Assembly: GCA_020161535.1 (NCBI GenBank)
Contig: JAIUNW010000008.1
Location: 137,908-201,907, forward strand
Direction of reading: 5' to 3'
Origin: Bacteroidota bacterium
GTDB taxonomy: Bacteria; Bacteroidota; Bacteroidia; Chitinophagales; Chitinophagaceae
Length of the DNA: 64,000 bases
The notes beneath the pieces were generated by a model. That model had not been told where the DNA came from and did not search any database. It saw only the letters and a list, made by a program, of their open reading frames with translations. The translations under genes were made by a program, and so were the position numbers. This document shows, piece by piece, positions 17,498 to 25,605 of this stretch (positions within the stretch are counted from its first letter, which is position 1; every line of letters begins with the position of its first letter).

Positions 17498-17788
17498 TCA
17501 TTCAAACTTATGTACTTTGTGCAAACGAGATAAACTAAAAGAGCGCTCCTGTATTAGTATTCTACGACCAGTTTCATCGTGTTTAAATTTTTGTGCAACT
17601 AGGCTATCACCAGAACAAAGATAATCGAAACTAGCGTTTTCGTCGTGGGTGCCAATATAAACTCTAAATTTCTCTCGCCAAAGGCCATTGCATATTTTTC
17701 TTTTCGAAAACAGTTTTTCCTTGCTTTTTTCATCAATGCAACTCGATGCTAAAGCAGCCAGAAGAAAAACTCCAATAGCGACTCTCAT
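17498..17788 (-). CDS. Small putative lipoprotein, function unknown
   Basis: I do not recognise this 96-residue protein. From the ATG at 17788 it has a lipoprotein signal (MRVAIGVFLLAALASSC) followed by a charged body (IDEKSKEKLFSKRKICNGLW...). The region is visibly richer in A and T than the flanking core genes, suggesting acquisition. It follows another small orphan membrane ORF on the same strand. An upstream in-frame extension to 17830 is less likely because it would precede the signal peptide. Confidence 0.55.
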   Translation of the reverse strand: MRVAIGVFLLAALASSCIDEKSKEKLFSKRKICNGLWREKFRVYIGTHDENASFDYLCSGDSLVAQKFKHDETGRRILIQERSFSLSRLHKVHKFE

Positions 17789-17823
17789 TTGATACTTTTT
17801 TCCTTTCTGTAAACTGCAGTTCT

Positions 17824-18208
17824 CTACCATATTCTATAGTGAATGCCACGTGAATAACTACTGCCTCGATATGGCTTATCCTTTACTTCCTTAAGTGCAT
17901 CGGTCATACGGATAAAGACTATTAGCTATGGGCACAGTCTCTTTTGATGAATGATTGCCATATCGAAACCCCCTTTCTATATATGGCTTGAAGTCACCCA
18001 ATGAGCCAGCAAAACTATCAACCTGAAAGTTTAACTCCTTTTCAAATACACCTCTTTTTCTAGATTCTTCGATACTAGATGTTCCTACTCGATATTTCCA
18101 CTTTTTATATCCGTACCAGCCAATATAAGAAGACGCAAATCCCAATATGTAGTATCCAACAACCAAGACAATCGATCCGATTACAAAAAATTTAACGACT
18201 TTGATCAT
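17824..18208 (-). pseudogene. Small membrane protein gene, probably frameshifted
   Basis: The intact frame 17891-18208 encodes 105 residues with one N-terminal membrane helix (VVKFFVIGSIVLVVGYYILGF) and ends abruptly in YPYDRCT. A second frame, open from 17925 to the TAG at 17824-17826, reads plausibly as its continuation (MTDALKEVKDKPYRGSSYSR...). The two overlap at 17891-17925, where a single-base indel would join them into about 126 residues. A Shine-Dalgarno-like GGGAGG precedes the ATG at 18208. I do not recognise the family. Confidence 0.45.
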
Positions 18209-18733
18209 TACCTCCCTATTTGTTTTTGTTGTATTCCTCTTCGCTCAAATTTTCCAACGGACCGGCTTCAATTCTGGTTTTTTTGCCCGTCAATCGAATA
18301 TAAAAATTCAGTGTCGAGACGGCGGAGGGCAGAAAATTAATCCACCTATCTGGCTCAACAATTCGCAATTGGTTTTAAGCAATGAGTGCATGAATATCCC
18401 CGACCCGCTTTGCGCCCATTCCCTTATATTCTGCGTGCGCGCCTGTTAACACACTCGTTTTGGACGATGTTCAATAGACTAATTTTTAAATAATTACCCA
18501 GAAACCACAGGAAATTTAATCTCGAATGCCATCTGTGAAGTTGATTTTAGGTCATCATTCAACTTCTTCTCCAATGTTCAATAATGGCTATTGTTTTTCA
18601 GGAAGCTTGAATTTTTAACGACAACTAAGGTTCTGGGCTTGGTAAGGCATTAACTTGCAGTTTATTAGAAAACTAGCCGTCGACTAGTACACTAACCATC
18701 GACCAATTGGCAACAATTGCCTACAAATTGATT
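18209..18733. other. Gene-poor gap with minus-strand ORF remnants
   Basis: No intact gene is supported here. On the minus strand a frame runs 18470-18216, broken once by TAA at 18375-18377. It ends in protein-like sequence (TGKKTRIEAGPLENLSEEEY) 7 bp before the next ATG. A second fragment at 18577-18494 reads LEKKLNDDLKSTSQMAFEIK before its stop. These look like 3' ends of decayed genes. 18581-18733 shows nothing beyond the ribD leader. Confidence 0.4.
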
Positions 18734-19723
18734 ATGACCTCCGACGAATTATACATGCAGCGCTGCCTGCAACTGGCGCTCCAGGGCGCGGGCAGCGTGG
18801 CGCCCAACCCGATGGTGGGAGCGGTGCTGGTACACCAGGGTCGCATCATCGGCGAAGGGTTTCACCAGCAATACGGACAGGTGCATGCGGAAGTGAATTG
18901 CCTGTTATCGGTTAGCGAGGCCGACCGACGTCTAATTACCGAGAGCACCTTGTATGTTTCTCTCGAACCCTGCGCGCATGTCGGCAAAACGCCGCCCTGC
19001 GCCGACCGAATCATCGCCGAAAAGATCAGTCGCGTCGTGGTTGGCTGCCGCGATCCATTTCCGGCGGTTGATGGCAAAGGCATCGAAAAATTAGTGAAAG
19101 CGGGTATTCCTTGCACAGTAGGAGTGCTGGAAAAAGAATGCCTTGCCCTGAACGCGCGCTTTATTTGTTACCACCAAAAAAAACGGCCTTATGTCATTTT
19201 GAAATGGGCAGAATCGGGCGATAGAAAAATTGCAGGAGCAGCTAAAAAACGAACTGCCATCAGCCACCCGCTCACCAATCGACTCGTGCATCGCTGGCGC
19301 AGTGAAGAAGCGGCCATCGCCGTTGGCAGCGGTACGGCCCTGAGCGACAATCCATCCCTCACCACCCGCTTGTGGCCGGGCCGCAACCCGGTGCGGGTAT
19401 TGTTTGATCGAATGGAACGGGTGCCTGCCAACGCAACCATTTTCGACGGCGAAGCGGAAACCATCCACCTGACGGGTCAACTGGCCAGCCTGCCGCAGGC
19501 TCTGTCATTCCTGCACGAAAAAGGCATTAATTCCTTACTGGTAGAAGGCGGTACTATTTTGTTACAAGCATTTATTGACAACGGTCTTTGGGATGAAATG
19601 CGCATTATCCGTAACGAGCAATTATTATTGCCCGGCGGCTATGATGCACCGGTTTTGCCACCGATGACCCTTATTAAAACCGACACGGTCGGCACCGACA
19701 GGATCTTTTATTACCATGGCTGA
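18734..19723 (+). CDS. ribD: Bifunctional riboflavin biosynthesis deaminase/reductase
   Basis: RibD deaminates 2,5-diamino-6-ribosylamino-pyrimidinone phosphate and then reduces the ribose side chain. The 329-residue protein has the zinc deaminase motifs HAEVNCL and PCAHVGKTPPCADRI in its N-terminal half. Its C-terminal reductase domain includes LVEGGTILLQAFIDNGLWDEM. The ATG at 18734 (MTSDELYMQRCLQLALQG) matches the usual RibD start, so the frame's extension to 18707 is discarded. The IMPACT-family gene overlaps its end by 8 bp. I see no FMN riboswitch upstream. Confidence 0.93.
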   Translation: MTSDELYMQRCLQLALQGAGSVAPNPMVGAVLVHQGRIIGEGFHQQYGQVHAEVNCLLSVSEADRRLITESTLYVSLEPCAHVGKTPPCADRIIAEKISRVVVGCRDPFPAVDGKGIEKLVKAGIPCTVGVLEKECLALNARFICYHQKKRPYVILKWAESGDRKIAGAAKKRTAISHPLTNRLVHRWRSEEAAIAVGSGTALSDNPSLTTRLWPGRNPVRVLFDRMERVPANATIFDGEAETIHLTGQLASLPQALSFLHEKGINSLLVEGGTILLQAFIDNGLWDEMRIIRNEQLLLPGGYDAPVLPPMTLIKTDTVGTDRIFYYHG

Positions 19724-20324
19724 AAAAACACATTACAGTAGCATCGACAAATCGGGCGAGGCCCAGTTCGCCGACCGCGGTAGCAAATTTATCGGTTATG
19801 CCTTCCCGGTAGAGACCACCGATGACTTCAAACGAGAACTGGACAAAATCAAAAAACTGCATCCAAAGGCCAGCCATTTTTGCTTCGCGTACCGCATGGG
19901 CATCGATAACAATTTGTTTCGGGCGGCAGACGATGGTGAACCATCCGGCTCAGCGGGCAAACCCATCCTCGGACAAATCGATAGCCGCGAACTGACCAAT
20001 ATGGGCATCGTTGTGGTCCGCTATTTCGGTGGTAGCTTACTAGGCGTACCGGGCCTCATCAATGCCTATAAAAACACCGCCTCCCTGGTTTTGCAAACCA
20101 TTCCGGTGGTGCAAAAGCAGGTAGAAAAAAACTACCTATTGCAATTCGACTATACCTTGATCAATGAGGTGATGCAAATTTTAAAGCAATGTGCCTGCAG
20201 CATCCAAAAGCAGGAGATCCAGCTTTTCTGCCTTTTTACGGTAGGCATTCCCGTTAGCCGTCTCGAAGAAGTGCTGTACCGGTTCAAAGACCTGCACCAG
20301 GTAGAAGTAAAACCCCTTGGTTAA
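19716..20324 (+). CDS. YigZ/IMPACT family protein
   Basis: The 202-residue protein carries the family core: SKFIGYAFPVETTDDFKREL, then HPKASHFCFAYRMG, DDGEPSGSAGKPILGQID and GIVVVRYFGGSLLGVPGLI. Family members bind ribosomes or nucleic acids (IMPACT, YigZ); the bacterial role is not settled. It overlaps the end of ribD by 8 bp, so the two are cotranscribed, and it converges with the DUF218 gene 21 bp away. Confidence 0.92.
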   Translation: MAEKTHYSSIDKSGEAQFADRGSKFIGYAFPVETTDDFKRELDKIKKLHPKASHFCFAYRMGIDNNLFRAADDGEPSGSAGKPILGQIDSRELTNMGIVVVRYFGGSLLGVPGLINAYKNTASLVLQTIPVVQKQVEKNYLLQFDYTLINEVMQILKQCACSIQKQEIQLFCLFTVGIPVSRLEEVLYRFKDLHQVEVKPLG

Positions 20325-20345
20325 TCTGTGACCGCAGGTTGATCA

Positions 20346-21086
20346 CTACCGGAAACGCACCACCGCATAGCCCAGCCATTCTTTCAACAACCGACCCCAG
20401 GCATTCGGCAGGCCCAGGTCCGGCCACAGGTGTTCATAGAAAGGAACATCCGTATCGAGTACCTCATAGTTACAGGAATAGGGCTGCACTTCCAGCCCGG
20501 CTTTTTGAAACTCGGCCAAACACCTTCGCATGTGCATCGCCGAGGTTACCAAAACCATCGGCCCCGACAGGCCCAGGCTATCAGCCTTTTTTTTACTAAA
20601 CAAGGCATTCTCACGCGTACTTCGGCTACGCGTTTCCGTGATGATTTTTTCTGGCGGAATGTGCAGTGAATCAAGGGCTGATTGCAGGAACAAGGCTTCC
20701 GGCGGTATATCCCGGTTCAGAAACCCATTTCCACCTGTAACGATGATATAATTGGCCCGGCCACTTTTGTACAACAAAGCCGTTTGGATGAACCGATCTG
20801 ATGCCCGGTTAAAATAGCCGCGACCCTGTACATCGTAATCGGCGATGCCGCCAGGCAGGATAATGGCCGCATATTGATTGCCCAACGCGGGTTGCTTCAC
20901 TTCCCATGCCTTGTATGCCCACCGAAACAACATGGGATCACTAAAAACAACCAATACCAATAAACCCAACCAGCCCATTCTTTTTTTCCACTTCTTATTA
21001 CGCAACAGCAGGAACAGGGCAATAAAAAAAAACAACCAGTTTTCGGGCGACAATACAAAGCTCACCAGCTTGGATACGATTAGCAT
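20346..21086 (-). CDS. YdcF/SanA/ElyC-type DUF218 membrane protein
   Basis: Two N-terminal membrane helices (LFFFIALFLLL and MGWLGLLVLVVFSDPMLF) precede a DUF218 domain. Its hallmarks are AAIILPGGIADY, NYIIVTGGNGFLN, PEKIITETRSRSTRENA and MVLVTSAMHMRRCLAEF. ElyC and SanA members affect cell-envelope and peptidoglycan precursor metabolism. At 246 residues the length is typical. It is divergent from the sigma-like gene at 21128. Confidence 0.9.
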   Translation of the reverse strand: MLIVSKLVSFVLSPENWLFFFIALFLLLRNKKWKKRMGWLGLLVLVVFSDPMLFRWAYKAWEVKQPALGNQYAAIILPGGIADYDVQGRGYFNRASDRFIQTALLYKSGRANYIIVTGGNGFLNRDIPPEALFLQSALDSLHIPPEKIITETRSRSTRENALFSKKKADSLGLSGPMVLVTSAMHMRRCLAEFQKAGLEVQPYSCNYEVLDTDVPFYEHLWPDLGLPNAWGRLLKEWLGYAVVRFR

Positions 21087-21127
21087 ACGTAAATATATCT
21101 ATATTGGCATACGGAACCAACGGTCAG

Positions 21128-21880
21128 ATGGCAAATCCAAGTACCTCCATTACAGCTATTATCAAACGAGCGGCGCAACGCGACAAAAAATCGCAGGAAG
21201 CTATTTACCGGCAATACCTTTCGTATGTATGGGACATTGCCCGCCGGTACAGCCGGCCCGACCGGCCCACGGAACAGATTGTTGCTGCTGCTTTTTTCGA
21301 ACTCTTTGGTTCACTTTCTTCTTTTGATCCCATCCATGCCGGCTTCAAAACCTTTGTCAAGAACATCGTGATCGACAGCGCGTTGAAAGATCGTTATATC
21401 ACCTATGTGCCTACGGTTTTAAATACATTGAAAGACTGCGAACTTCTGGTTCCGGCCGAAACGGAAAAATACCTGCAATCATTGCCAGCCGGTGTACATA
21501 TGGTGCTGGTACTTTCTGCCATAGAAGGATTCGGCAACCCCGAAATCGCAGAACGCCTGCAAATCACCGAAGAAAAAAACCGCCAGGAACTAGCAGCTTT
21601 AACCAGTTATATACAACCCTTTCAACCCCTGCTGTTGCGAAAAATTCAATCACTTCCACCGGTGCAACTGCCCGATGCCAGTACGGGTTGGCTGGCCTTG
21701 CAAGAGAAACTGGAAATAAAAGAAGCCGAAACAAAACAACAAGCCACCGAAGCCCTCAACCCCGAGTCCATTCCCGCACCCATCGATCCGGTAGAAGGGC
21801 AGTGGATGGGCTGGGCATTTCTGTTCATCCTGATTGCTGCCTCCCTGCTCATGTTGTATATGGCAGGCATTATTCGCTAG
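21128..21880 (+). CDS. Sigma-70-region-2-like protein with a C-terminal membrane helix
   Basis: From the ATG at 21128 (MANPSTSITAIIKRAAQRD) this is 250 residues; the frame's TTG at 21104 is less likely. Residues about 15-75 resemble sigma region 2 of ECF factors (SQEAIYRQYLSYVWDIARRYSRP, AFFELFGSLSSFDP). A following segment resembles region 4 (SAIEGFGNPEIAERLQITEEK). A proline/glutamate-rich linker leads to a single C-terminal membrane helix (WAFLFILIAASLLMLYMAGII). No anti-sigma gene is adjacent. It may be a membrane-tethered regulator; DNA binding is unproven. Confidence 0.6.
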   Translation: MANPSTSITAIIKRAAQRDKKSQEAIYRQYLSYVWDIARRYSRPDRPTEQIVAAAFFELFGSLSSFDPIHAGFKTFVKNIVIDSALKDRYITYVPTVLNTLKDCELLVPAETEKYLQSLPAGVHMVLVLSAIEGFGNPEIAERLQITEEKNRQELAALTSYIQPFQPLLLRKIQSLPPVQLPDASTGWLALQEKLEIKEAETKQQATEALNPESIPAPIDPVEGQWMGWAFLFILIAASLLMLYMAGIIR

Positions 21881-21896
21881 TAATCGCGAACAAATT

Positions 21897-21926
21897 AGGC
21901 GTTAACGAGTAAGGCGTTAATGAGTA
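21897..21926. repeat. 15-bp tandem direct repeat
   Basis: AGGCGTTAACGAGTA (21897-21911) is repeated immediately with one substitution at 21912-21926, in the short gap between two convergent genes. Confidence 0.7.
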
Positions 21927-21948
21927 AACCTGTCAATAGATAATGCTG

Positions 21949-22842
21949 TCAACGCGTGAGGCTATTATTGGGTACGGCTGTTTTGCTGCCTGCGGTGTAC
22001 ACATAAAATCCTTCGCCTGATTTAACCCCTAATTTTCCGGCAGTCACCATGTTCACCAACAACGGACAGGGTGCATATTTCGATAAACCGAAACCTTCCT
22101 GCAAAACCCGCATGATTTGTAAACAGGTATCCAAACCAATAAAATCGGCAAGTTGCAAGGGGCCCATGGGATGCGCCATGCCGAGCTTCATGATCGTATC
22201 AATCGCATTGATATCGGCCACCCCTTCGTGCAAACTATAAATGGCCTCATTGATCATGGGCATCAGGATGCGGTTGGCAATAAAGCCGGGGTAGTCTTCT
22301 GCTGCCGCCGGTGTTTTGCCAATGGTTTCACAGAGCGCGAGAATGGTATCAGTAACATTTTTTTCGGTCGATAAACCCCTGATTACTTCCACCAGTTTCA
22401 TCATCGGTACCGGGTTCATAAAATGCATGCCGATTACTTTGCCAGGCCGCGCGGTAACGGCAGCGATGCGCGTAATCGATATCGAAGAAGTATTACTGGC
22501 CAGTATACAATGGGCCGGTGCATGCGCATCGAGGAGTTTGAAAATGGTTTCTTTCACCGCAAACTTTTCTGATACGGCTTCTACACAAAGGTCCGCCGCT
22601 TGAACAGCAGCAGGTATATCCGTGAAGGTTTTGATCCGCGACAGCAAGGCGGTTTTTTGGTCGGGAAGAATAATCTCTTTTTTCACTTGGCGGTCGGCAT
22701 TGGCTGCAATGGTAGCCAATGCTTTGCTGAGTGCAGTTTCGCTGACATCGGCCAGGTGCACTGTAAAACCATATTGCGCAAAAACATGTGCGATGCCATT
22801 GCCCATGGTGCCGGCACCAATCACGGCGATCTGTTGGATCAT
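21949..22842 (-). CDS. 3-hydroxybutyryl-CoA / 3-hydroxyacyl-CoA dehydrogenase
   Basis: This NAD-dependent enzyme interconverts 3-hydroxyacyl-CoA and 3-ketoacyl-CoA. The 297-residue protein has the Rossmann start IAVIGAGTMGNGIAHVFA, the catalytic block GMHFMNPVPMMKLVEVI with its His, PGFIANRILMPMINEA, and MKLGMAHPMGPLQLADFIGLD. Length fits the single-domain HBD type. It lies in a stretch that also holds an SDR and a glutaryl-CoA dehydrogenase, consistent with acyl-CoA metabolism. Confidence 0.93.
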   Translation of the reverse strand: MIQQIAVIGAGTMGNGIAHVFAQYGFTVHLADVSETALSKALATIAANADRQVKKEIILPDQKTALLSRIKTFTDIPAAVQAADLCVEAVSEKFAVKETIFKLLDAHAPAHCILASNTSSISITRIAAVTARPGKVIGMHFMNPVPMMKLVEVIRGLSTEKNVTDTILALCETIGKTPAAAEDYPGFIANRILMPMINEAIYSLHEGVADINAIDTIMKLGMAHPMGPLQLADFIGLDTCLQIMRVLQEGFGLSKYAPCPLLVNMVTAGKLGVKSGEGFYVYTAGSKTAVPNNSLTR

Positions 22843-22867
22843 AGCCCTTTTTTGCGATAAATGTAAA

Positions 22868-23509
22868 CTACTTCCTGCTCTTGAAATCGCCGCGTTTCCA
22901 GGCGCGAATAAATTCAGCCCAGGCCACAGGGTTCATGAGGTTGATGGGGGGTGTTTGTCCCGCGTAAGTATATCTGTACGCCTGCCTGCGAAGTACATAG
23001 TTGGCCGCCTCTTTTCCATCGGCCGGAACCAGTTGCATCAGCGCTCTTCGGGTATCTTCATCGGTATTCTTCCGCGCAATCTCCAGGTTGTCATCCGGCA
23101 AAGCCGTATTCACAAAATCCCGCTCAAATTGTTCGCGCGTAGGGCGTGGTCGAATGATGGTCGCCGGCAAGTATTGGGTATCGGTAACCAATAATTGAAT
23201 CAGGCTGTATTGGTTGCCTTCGAGGTTTTTGGGAATCTCGGCCAACTTGGGTTTATAACCGACACTACTGAACTCAATGATATCACCCTTCAGTACCACG
23301 ATCGAAAACACACCTTGTTCGTTACTGATCGTACCACGTCCGCTGCCTTTAATCGATATACTCACCGAAGCGATGCCCTGCAAGCTGTCAGCCGTCATTA
23401 CCACGCCGTACAACTGCACTACCGAGTCTTTTATCTGCTCAAACTGCGCCTGCGCTCGCTGACATATTAGAAAAAGGCCTATAGCAACAAGTGGTAAAAC
23501 TCTCTTCAT
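22868..23509 (-). CDS. Secreted carboxypeptidase-like regulatory-domain protein
   Basis: From ATG 23509 the protein begins with a signal peptide (MKRVLPLVAIGLFLICQRAQA) and has 213 residues; the longer frame to 23626 runs into the divergent mrp gene and is rejected. The central part (YGVVMTADSLQGIASVSISI, GTISNEQGVFSIVVLKGDII, FSSVGYKPK) is a CarboxypepD_reg-like beta-sandwich, as at the N-terminus of SusC proteins, but no barrel follows. A charged C-terminal half is uncharacterised. Likely periplasmic or surface-exposed. Confidence 0.75.
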   Translation of the reverse strand: MKRVLPLVAIGLFLICQRAQAQFEQIKDSVVQLYGVVMTADSLQGIASVSISIKGSGRGTISNEQGVFSIVVLKGDIIEFSSVGYKPKLAEIPKNLEGNQYSLIQLLVTDTQYLPATIIRPRPTREQFERDFVNTALPDDNLEIARKNTDEDTRRALMQLVPADGKEAANYVLRRQAYRYTYAGQTPPINLMNPVAWAEFIRAWKRGDFKSRK

Positions 23510-23592
23510 TGGGTCAAATATAAACCTTAGGCCTGTTTGGGTCAACATTTTACGGCCTTCATTGGTTAATTTTGCACTAAAATCCACCGACG

Positions 23593-24693
23593 ATGCAAAT
23601 GACCCACGAGCAAATAATGAAGGCACTGAGCAACGTGCAGGAACCCGATCTGGGTAGTGATATTGTTTCCTTGAACATGGTGAAAGACCTCCACATCGAT
23701 GGCGATGCGGTTCGATTCACCTTGGTGTTAACCACGCCGGCCTGCCCGATGAAAGACCTGATGAAGAATGCCTCGATCAATGCCATCCGCCTGCTGGTAA
23801 ACAAAGAAGCAAAAGTGACCGTTGATTTTGCGTCTAATACCAGTTCGGTGCGCAAAGACAATGGCGCGGTGCTGCCGAAAGTGAAAAACATCATCGCTGT
23901 GGTGAGCGGTAAAGGTGGCGTTGGAAAAAGCACGGTAGCGGCCAACCTGGCCCTGGCTTTGTCGAAGCGCGGTGCGGCTGTCGGGCTCATGGACGCCGAT
24001 ATTTATGGCCCCAGTGTACCCATCATGTTTGGTGTTCGCGGTGAACGGCCGTTGATGACCCAACAAGGCGACAAGGGTATGATTGTACCCTTGGAAAAAT
24101 ACGGCATCAAATTGATGAGCATCGGTTTGTTGGTCGATGAAAAAGATGCCGTGGTATGGCGCGGGCCCATGGCCAGTTCTGCCATCCGACAATTTGTTAC
24201 CGATGTGGTTTGGGGTGAGCTCGATTACCTCATCATCGACATGCCACCCGGCACGGGCGATATTCACCTGACCCTGATGCAACTGGTACCGGTTACCGGT
24301 GTGGTAGTGGTGACCACGCCACAAGATGTGGCCCTGGCCGATGCCAAGAAAGGAATCGCCATGTTTGGCCAGGCACAAATCAAAGTGCCCATTATCGGAA
24401 TAGTCGAGAATATGAGTTATTTTACGCCTGTTGAACTGCCTGAGAATAAGTACTATATTTTCGGCAGAGATGGTGGAAAGCGTCTGGCAGAAGAATATGA
24501 TATTCCTTTCCTGGGTCAAATTCCCATTGTACAGGGCATTAGGGAAGGGGGTGACAAGGGCATACCGGTGATGGAGTCGGACGACAAAATTACCCGCCAG
24601 GCGTTTGAAGATTTTGCGGGATTAACCGCCCGCAGCATCGCCATGCGAAATGCGAACCTGGAAGCCACCCGAGTAATTGAAGTGGTGGCTTGA
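23593..24693 (+). CDS. mrp: Mrp/NBP35-family iron-sulfur carrier ATPase
   Basis: Mrp/ApbC proteins bind and transfer [Fe-S] clusters using ATP. The 366-residue protein starts with a MIP18/DUF59-like domain (QIMKALSNVQEPDLGSDIVS). Next is the deviant Walker A VSGKGGVGKSTVAANLALAL, then LMDADIYGPSVP and LIIDMPPGTGDIHLTL. A -7-box-like TAATTTTG lies at 23567-23574, 18 bp before the ATG. The downstream lipoprotein GDPD gene follows after 7 bp. Confidence 0.93.
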   Translation: MQMTHEQIMKALSNVQEPDLGSDIVSLNMVKDLHIDGDAVRFTLVLTTPACPMKDLMKNASINAIRLLVNKEAKVTVDFASNTSSVRKDNGAVLPKVKNIIAVVSGKGGVGKSTVAANLALALSKRGAAVGLMDADIYGPSVPIMFGVRGERPLMTQQGDKGMIVPLEKYGIKLMSIGLLVDEKDAVVWRGPMASSAIRQFVTDVVWGELDYLIIDMPPGTGDIHLTLMQLVPVTGVVVVTTPQDVALADAKKGIAMFGQAQIKVPIIGIVENMSYFTPVELPENKYYIFGRDGGKRLAEEYDIPFLGQIPIVQGIREGGDKGIPVMESDDKITRQAFEDFAGLTARSIAMRNANLEATRVIEVVA

Positions 24694-24700
24694 ATATGAT

Positions 24701-25603
24701 ATGAGCAGAGCCTCCTGGCTGATTGGCCTTGTATTTTTTTTCGGCTGTAAAGCGCCGCAGTCGACCCTTCAACCGCTGCCATCATTCGATTGGCAAGGGC
24801 ATCGTGGCGCTCGCGGATTGATGCCTGAAAACACGATCCCTGCTATGTTGCGCGCCATTGATTTGGGCGTTACTACCCTGGAAATGGATATTGTTATGTC
24901 CGCCGATGGTAAAGTGGTGGTATCGCACGATCCCTTCTTCAATTACCAGATCAGTACCAAACCCGATGGTAGTTTGGTGACCAAAGAAGAAGCGCCTGCG
25001 CTCAATATTTACAAGATGGATTACGACAGCGTTAAAACCTACGACGTTGGCTTGCGTGCGCCCGATGGCTTCACGCGGCAGCAATCCATTCCTGCGGTAA
25101 AGCCATTGTTGAGCGAATTGATCGATAGCGTGGAAGCCTATGCCAAAAGCAAAGGTCGGCCCGCGCTGTTTTACAATATCGAACCCAAAACAACGCCCAT
25201 CACCGACGATAAATACCATCCGGCGCCAGCCGTAATGGCGGCTGCTTTCATGCAGATTTTGCGCGACAAAAAAATCACCGATCGCGTGCTGATACAATCT
25301 TTCGATACGCGCATGCTGAAACTTATTCACAAGCACTATCATGATGTTCGGGTGGCTCTGTTGATTGATGCACAAGACCATCGATCGATGAAAAAACAAT
25401 TCAGGGAACTGCATTTTAAACCGGCTGTGTACAGTCCCTGGCACCAATTGGTAACGCCTGAAATGATCCGGATCTGTCACCGGAAAAAAGTTAAAATCGT
25501 ACCGTGGACGATCAATAACCTTCAACGCATCGAACAATTAAAGAAATGGGGCGTTGATGGCATTATTACAGATTATCCCGATTTGCTTCAACAAAAAAAA
25601 TAA
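24701..25603 (+). CDS. Glycerophosphodiester phosphodiesterase family lipoprotein
   Basis: ATG 24701 gives a short leader MSRASWLIGLVFFFGC with a lipobox-type cysteine, so the 300-residue protein is probably a lipoprotein. HRGARGLMPENTIPAMLRAI and TLEMDIVMSADGKVVVSHDP contain the GDPD catalytic His, Glu, Asp and second His. The C-terminal VPWTINNLQRIEQLKKWGVD and IITDYPDLL complete the TIM barrel. It hydrolyses glycerophosphodiesters to glycerol-3-phosphate. An SDR gene starts 2 bp after its stop. Confidence 0.92.
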   Translation: MSRASWLIGLVFFFGCKAPQSTLQPLPSFDWQGHRGARGLMPENTIPAMLRAIDLGVTTLEMDIVMSADGKVVVSHDPFFNYQISTKPDGSLVTKEEAPALNIYKMDYDSVKTYDVGLRAPDGFTRQQSIPAVKPLLSELIDSVEAYAKSKGRPALFYNIEPKTTPITDDKYHPAPAVMAAAFMQILRDKKITDRVLIQSFDTRMLKLIHKHYHDVRVALLIDAQDHRSMKKQFRELHFKPAVYSPWHQLVTPEMIRICHRKKVKIVPWTINNLQRIEQLKKWGVDGIITDYPDLLQQKK

Positions 25604-25605
25604 CC

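Noticed and set aside
18201..18449. 82-aa + strand ORF
   Set aside because: It overlaps the start of the minus-strand orphan gene, and the minus-strand frame looks more protein-like.
18581..18733. FMN riboswitch upstream of ribD
   Set aside because: No conserved RFN-type helices could be found, and the leader looks unstructured.
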